Below are positions 61,556 through 64,000 of a stretch of DNA of 64,000 bases, piece by piece; the stretch's first letter is position 1; each line of letters starts with the position of its first letter. The notes under the pieces were generated by a model. The model worked only from the letters and a program-made list of their open reading frames with translations. It did not search any database and was not told the origin of the DNA. The stretch is from positions 1 through 64,000 of the forward strand of contig JAUCGF010000087.1 of NCBI GenBank assembly GCA_030378005.1, in the 5' to 3' direction. Made by a program: the position numbers and the translations under genes. Source of the stretch: Desulfococcaceae bacterium HSG9 (GTDB lineage Bacteria; Desulfobacterota; Desulfobacteria; Desulfobacterales; JAUCGF01).

Positions 61556-63010
61556 ATGCGAAAAAGCACGGTAGCTGCAACTGAAATGACTACCGGCTGG
61601 GGTCTGAAGACGTTTACCCAGGATGCTCTGGATAAACTTCATGCCGCCACACTGGATGTGCTGCGGACCACCGGCGTCAGTATGGACTGCGATGAAGCCC
61701 TGGATATTCTGCATGACGGCGGTTGCTGGATAAATAAAAAAACCCGGATTGTTAAGTTCCCGGAGCATGTCGTAACACAGGCAATCTCAATGTGCCCCAG
61801 CCATATTTTGCTGGCCGGACGAGATCCTCAAAATGATTTTATGATGGGCGGAAAACAGGTGGGGTTTACCACCTTTGGGGTCGGGGTGTTGACGGAGGAT
61901 TTAGATACCGGTGAAATTCGGGAATCCACCAAAGAAGATGTCGCTCAAATTGCCCGTCTGACCGATGCCTTGCCCAATATGGATATCTTGACAGCACCGG
62001 TCGCCGCGCGTGATAAACCGGATGAATCTTATGATCTTCACATGCTCGAAGCCGCTTTAATCAATTGCTCCAAGCATTACGCATCCGATTCAGAAGACGG
62101 TGCCAGAACCAAGTTGTTGATCGAAATGGCCGCGACAGTTGCCGGCGGGTTGGATAAATTAAAAGAGCGGCCGATTGTATCTTTCGGAGTCTGCCCGACC
62201 AGCCCGCTGCAGATTATTGAATCCAGCGCTGAAGTGATTATCGAAGCGGCCAGGCACTGGCTGCCATGCAATGTTCTCAGCATGGTTATGGCCGGCGCAT
62301 CAAGCCCGATTTCTATCTCAGGTGCCCTTGTCATGCACAATGCCGAGGTGCTCGCCGGAATTATTCTAAGCCAACTGACAAATCCGGGAGCCCCGGTCAT
62401 ATACGGAAGTTCCTCGACAACTCTTGACATGCAGCAAGCGACCGCTGTTGTGGGAGTGCCGGAGATGGCCATGATCAGCGCCGGTGCGGCCGAATTGTCA
62501 AATTTCTACGGAATTCCAAGTTATGTCGCCGGTGGTTAGGCTGATGCAAAAATATCCGATGCCCAGGCAGGACACGAAAAGACAATCAGCGCGTTGCTTT
62601 CTGCTCTGGCAGGAGCCAATCTCATTTACGGAGCGGGCATGCTCGAGGCGGGCATGACATTCAGCTTTGGACAATTGGTTATTGACGATGAGATTGCCGC
62701 AATGGTGAAAAGAGTTGTAAACGGGGTTTCCCTGGACGATGAGCTGATGGGTGTCGAACTGATTAAAAAAGTCGGCATTGGCAATAACTTTTTAACACAA
62801 CGGCACACCCTTAATAATATTGAGACCGAGCAGGTTCAGGCAACGATCATTGATCGCCGCATGCGAGGAGCATGGGAAAGAAAAGGATCAAAAAGCCTGA
62901 TTCAATCTGCCAATCAAAAGGCAGCCGAACTGTTACAAACCCACGAACCCAAGCCCTTATCTGAAAATATGATCAAGGAGCTTAAACGGATTGTGAAAAG
63001 TGCGGAATAG
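61556..63010 (+). CDS. mttB: Trimethylamine methyltransferase with pyrrolysine (amber readthrough)
   Basis: Transfers a methyl group from trimethylamine to its corrinoid protein. Starts at ATG 61556 after GAAAGGAGG. The frame contains one TAG at 62537-62539 (codon 328) and continues to TAG 63008-63010, 484 residues in all. Around it, FYGIPSYVAGG-TAG-ADAKISDAQAGHEKT is the MttB pyrrolysine site, and ALAGANLIYGAGMLEAGMTF follows, as in archaeal and bacterial MttB. VGFTTFGVGVLTEDLDTGE and GAPVIYGSSSTTLDMQ are family motifs. The true stop is also TAG, so some readthrough at the end is possible. It lies just upstream of the corrinoid protein gene. Confidence 0.94.
62537..62539 (+). other. Pyrrolysine codon (in-frame TAG) of mttB
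   Basis: Amber codon 328 at YVAGG-TAG-ADAKIS. The frame continues for 156 codons after it. Confidence 0.93.
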
Positions 63011-63065
63011 TGGAATGTGGAATTCCAAATTTTTAGTTAATTATTACAAAAAAAGAGGTAAAAAA

Positions 63066-63710
63066 ATGGAAAAAACTGAATGGTTTAAGAAAGCTGCCCA
63101 ATCCATTTTGGATACGGATGATGACGCAGCCAAAGAAATTGCTCAAAAATCCCTGGAAGACGGCATAGACCCACTGGAAATGATCAATCAGGGATTCACT
63201 GAGGGTATCCGCAAAATGGGCGACCTCTTTGATCGAGGGGAAGTGTTTTTGCCAGGACTGCTGATCGCCTCCGAAGCCATGACCACGGCAGTTGCGATAC
63301 TGGAAGACGCTTTGCCCGATGACAAAAAGAAAGAGAAATTGGGTGTTATCGTGATCGGCACAGTTGAAGGCGATATTCACGACATCGGTAAAGGCATTAT
63401 TGTAACGATGTTGCGGGTACACGGTTATGATGTTCACGATCTGGGACGGGACATCCCGATTGAAAAGTTTGTGACAAAGGCCAAAGAACTCAATGCCGAT
63501 GTGGTCGGCTCTTCGGCCATGATGACCACCACCCAGCTCGGCCAGAAAAAACTGGAAGATGCGTTGAAAGAAGCCGGTCTGCGTGACAAGGTTAAGACCA
63601 TGGTGGGCGGAGCTGTGGCTACCGATCATTGGGCCAAGAGAATCGGAGCGGATTTTTTCGGTGAAACCCCCCAGGATACCATAGACAAGCTCGAAAAATT
63701 TTTAAATTAA
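63066..63710 (+). CDS. mttC: Methylamine corrinoid protein
   Basis: About 214 residues from ATG 63066 (AAAGAGG upstream). N-terminal helical domain, then the B12-binding Rossmann-like domain: [27 protein letters not shown] (DxHxxG lower-ligand histidine) and [37 protein letters not shown]. It accepts methyl groups from MttB and probably MtbB; no second corrinoid protein gene is in the window, so one may serve both. MtbC and MttC are hard to distinguish by sequence alone. Confidence 0.92.
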   Translation: MEKTEWFKKAAQSILDTDDDAAKEIAQKSLEDGIDPLEMINQGFTEGIRKMGDLFDRGEVFLPGLLIASEAMTTAVAILEDALPDDKKKEKLGVIVIGTVEGDIHDIGKGIIVTMLRVHGYDVHDLGRDIPIEKFVTKAKELNADVVGSSAMMTTTQLGQKKLEDALKEAGLRDKVKTMVGGAVATDHWAKRIGADFFGETPQDTIDKLEKFLN

Positions 63711-63723
63711 CCCGGTATCCCTT

Positions 63724-64000
63724 ATGAATGAATTTTATGATGCTGTCATTGTCGGCGGCGGACACAACGGCTTGACCGCTGCCGGCTACCTGGGAAAAGC
63801 CGGACTCAAAACGCTTGTTCTGGAAAAACGCTCCATGGTGGGCGGCGCGGTTGTTACCGAAGAAATACATCCGGGATACCGGGTGTCAACGATTTCTTAT
63901 GTGGTGAGCCTCCTGCGCGATGAAGTGACCCGAGACCTTGAGCTTAGAAAACACGGTTACAGCACTATCAAAATGGATGGCAATTTATGTATTTGTAACG
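63724..64000 (+). CDS. FAD-dependent oxidoreductase (phytoene-desaturase-like), partial at window end
   Basis: N-terminal 92 codons only; continues past the window. Starts ATG 63724, 13 bp after mttC. The dinucleotide-binding motif [35 protein letters not shown] is of the CrtI/NAD(P)H-FAD oxidoreductase type, followed by [17 protein letters not shown]. Being in the methylamine cluster it may oxidise an amine or act in redox activation; not certain. Confidence 0.8.
   Translation, partial: MNEFYDAVIVGGGHNGLTAAGYLGKAGLKTLVLEKRSMVGGAVVTEEIHPGYRVSTISYVVSLLRDEVTRDLELRKHGYSTIKMDGNLCICN

Noticed and set aside
62537-62539. Reading TAG as the end of MttB with a second ORF at 62594
   Set aside because: Same frame and the family's pyrrolysine context YVAGG-TAG-ADAK; no new start or ribosome site at the downstream part.
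1-64000. tRNA, rRNA, pylT, integron integrase, complete IS
   Set aside because: Looked for in the sequence; nothing with the needed features was found in this window.

Overview
The window looks like a chromosome segment of an anaerobic, metabolically broad bacterium, most likely a member of the Desulfobacterota (sulfate-reducer-like). This placement is inferred, not proven. It rests on corrinoid-dependent methylamine methyltransferases with in-frame amber (pyrrolysine) codons, an anaerobic-type cobalamin gene set, a DMSO-reductase-family molybdoenzyme, a multihaem cytochrome with an ethylbenzene-dehydrogenase-like domain, a molybdenum-storage-protein homologue, sigma-54 control, and many short palindromic intergenic repeats. 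No rRNA, tRNA, CRISPR array or complete insertion sequence was seen.

Layout. (1) 1-12.7 kb: cobalamin genes (BtuF-like binding protein, CbiA, CbiC, CbiL, a nucleoside-recognition membrane protein). They are split by a 6-kb three-gene block: a C5-cytosine DNA methyltransferase, a giant GHKL ATPase with both a MutL/Hsp90-like and a histidine-kinase-like ATPase domain, and a receiver-domain protein. (2) 12.8-15.3 kb: minus-strand operon YqeY / S1-domain protein / SUI1-YciH / MJ1255-type glycosyltransferase. (3) 15.7-20.7 kb: a large secreted FG-GAP repeat protein, a truncated duplicate of its leader, and an MFS transporter. (4) 21.2-30.5 kb: a GAF-PAS-AAA+-Fis sigma-54 activator, three palindromic activator sites, a -24/-12 promoter, then putrescine aminotransferase, agmatinase and a PotABCD-like transporter, forming an agmatine/putrescine uptake and degradation regulon. 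(5) 30.7-33 kb: a stand-alone M41-like metallopeptidase, a MITE inserted at its stop codon, and a dynamin/Era-like GTPase.

(6) 33.1-42.8 kb: a gene-cassette array. Genes all on the + strand are each followed by an attC-like site (R''/R' core plus an imperfect stem with extrahelical bases): a restriction-modification pair, a solute-binding protein, a small protein plus MosB-like molybdenum storage subunit, a metallo-beta-lactamase-fold hydrolase, a TraB/TIKI-like exported protein, and a multihaem cytochrome. No integron integrase is in the window, so it reads as an integrase-less attC cluster or the distal part of a sedentary integron. (7) 43-50.9 kb: a second polyamine-type ABC transporter (Tat-exported binding protein), SMP-30 lactonase, cupin and a molybdopterin oxidoreductase. 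(8) 50.9-56.8 kb: a second restriction-modification pair, a partial rearranged duplicate of it holding a new secreted-protein gene, and small genes including a HEPN-type RNase candidate.

(9) 57-64 kb: a one-carbon block: saccharopine-dehydrogenase-like protein, a non-pyrrolysine MttB-family methyltransferase, MtbB (dimethylamine) and MttB (trimethylamine) methyltransferases, each read through an in-frame TAG, a methylamine corrinoid protein, and the start of an FAD oxidoreductase. Corrinoid synthesis at one end of the window and corrinoid-dependent methyl transfer at the other fit a methylamine-using lifestyle. Palindromic repeat families are scattered between almost all blocks.
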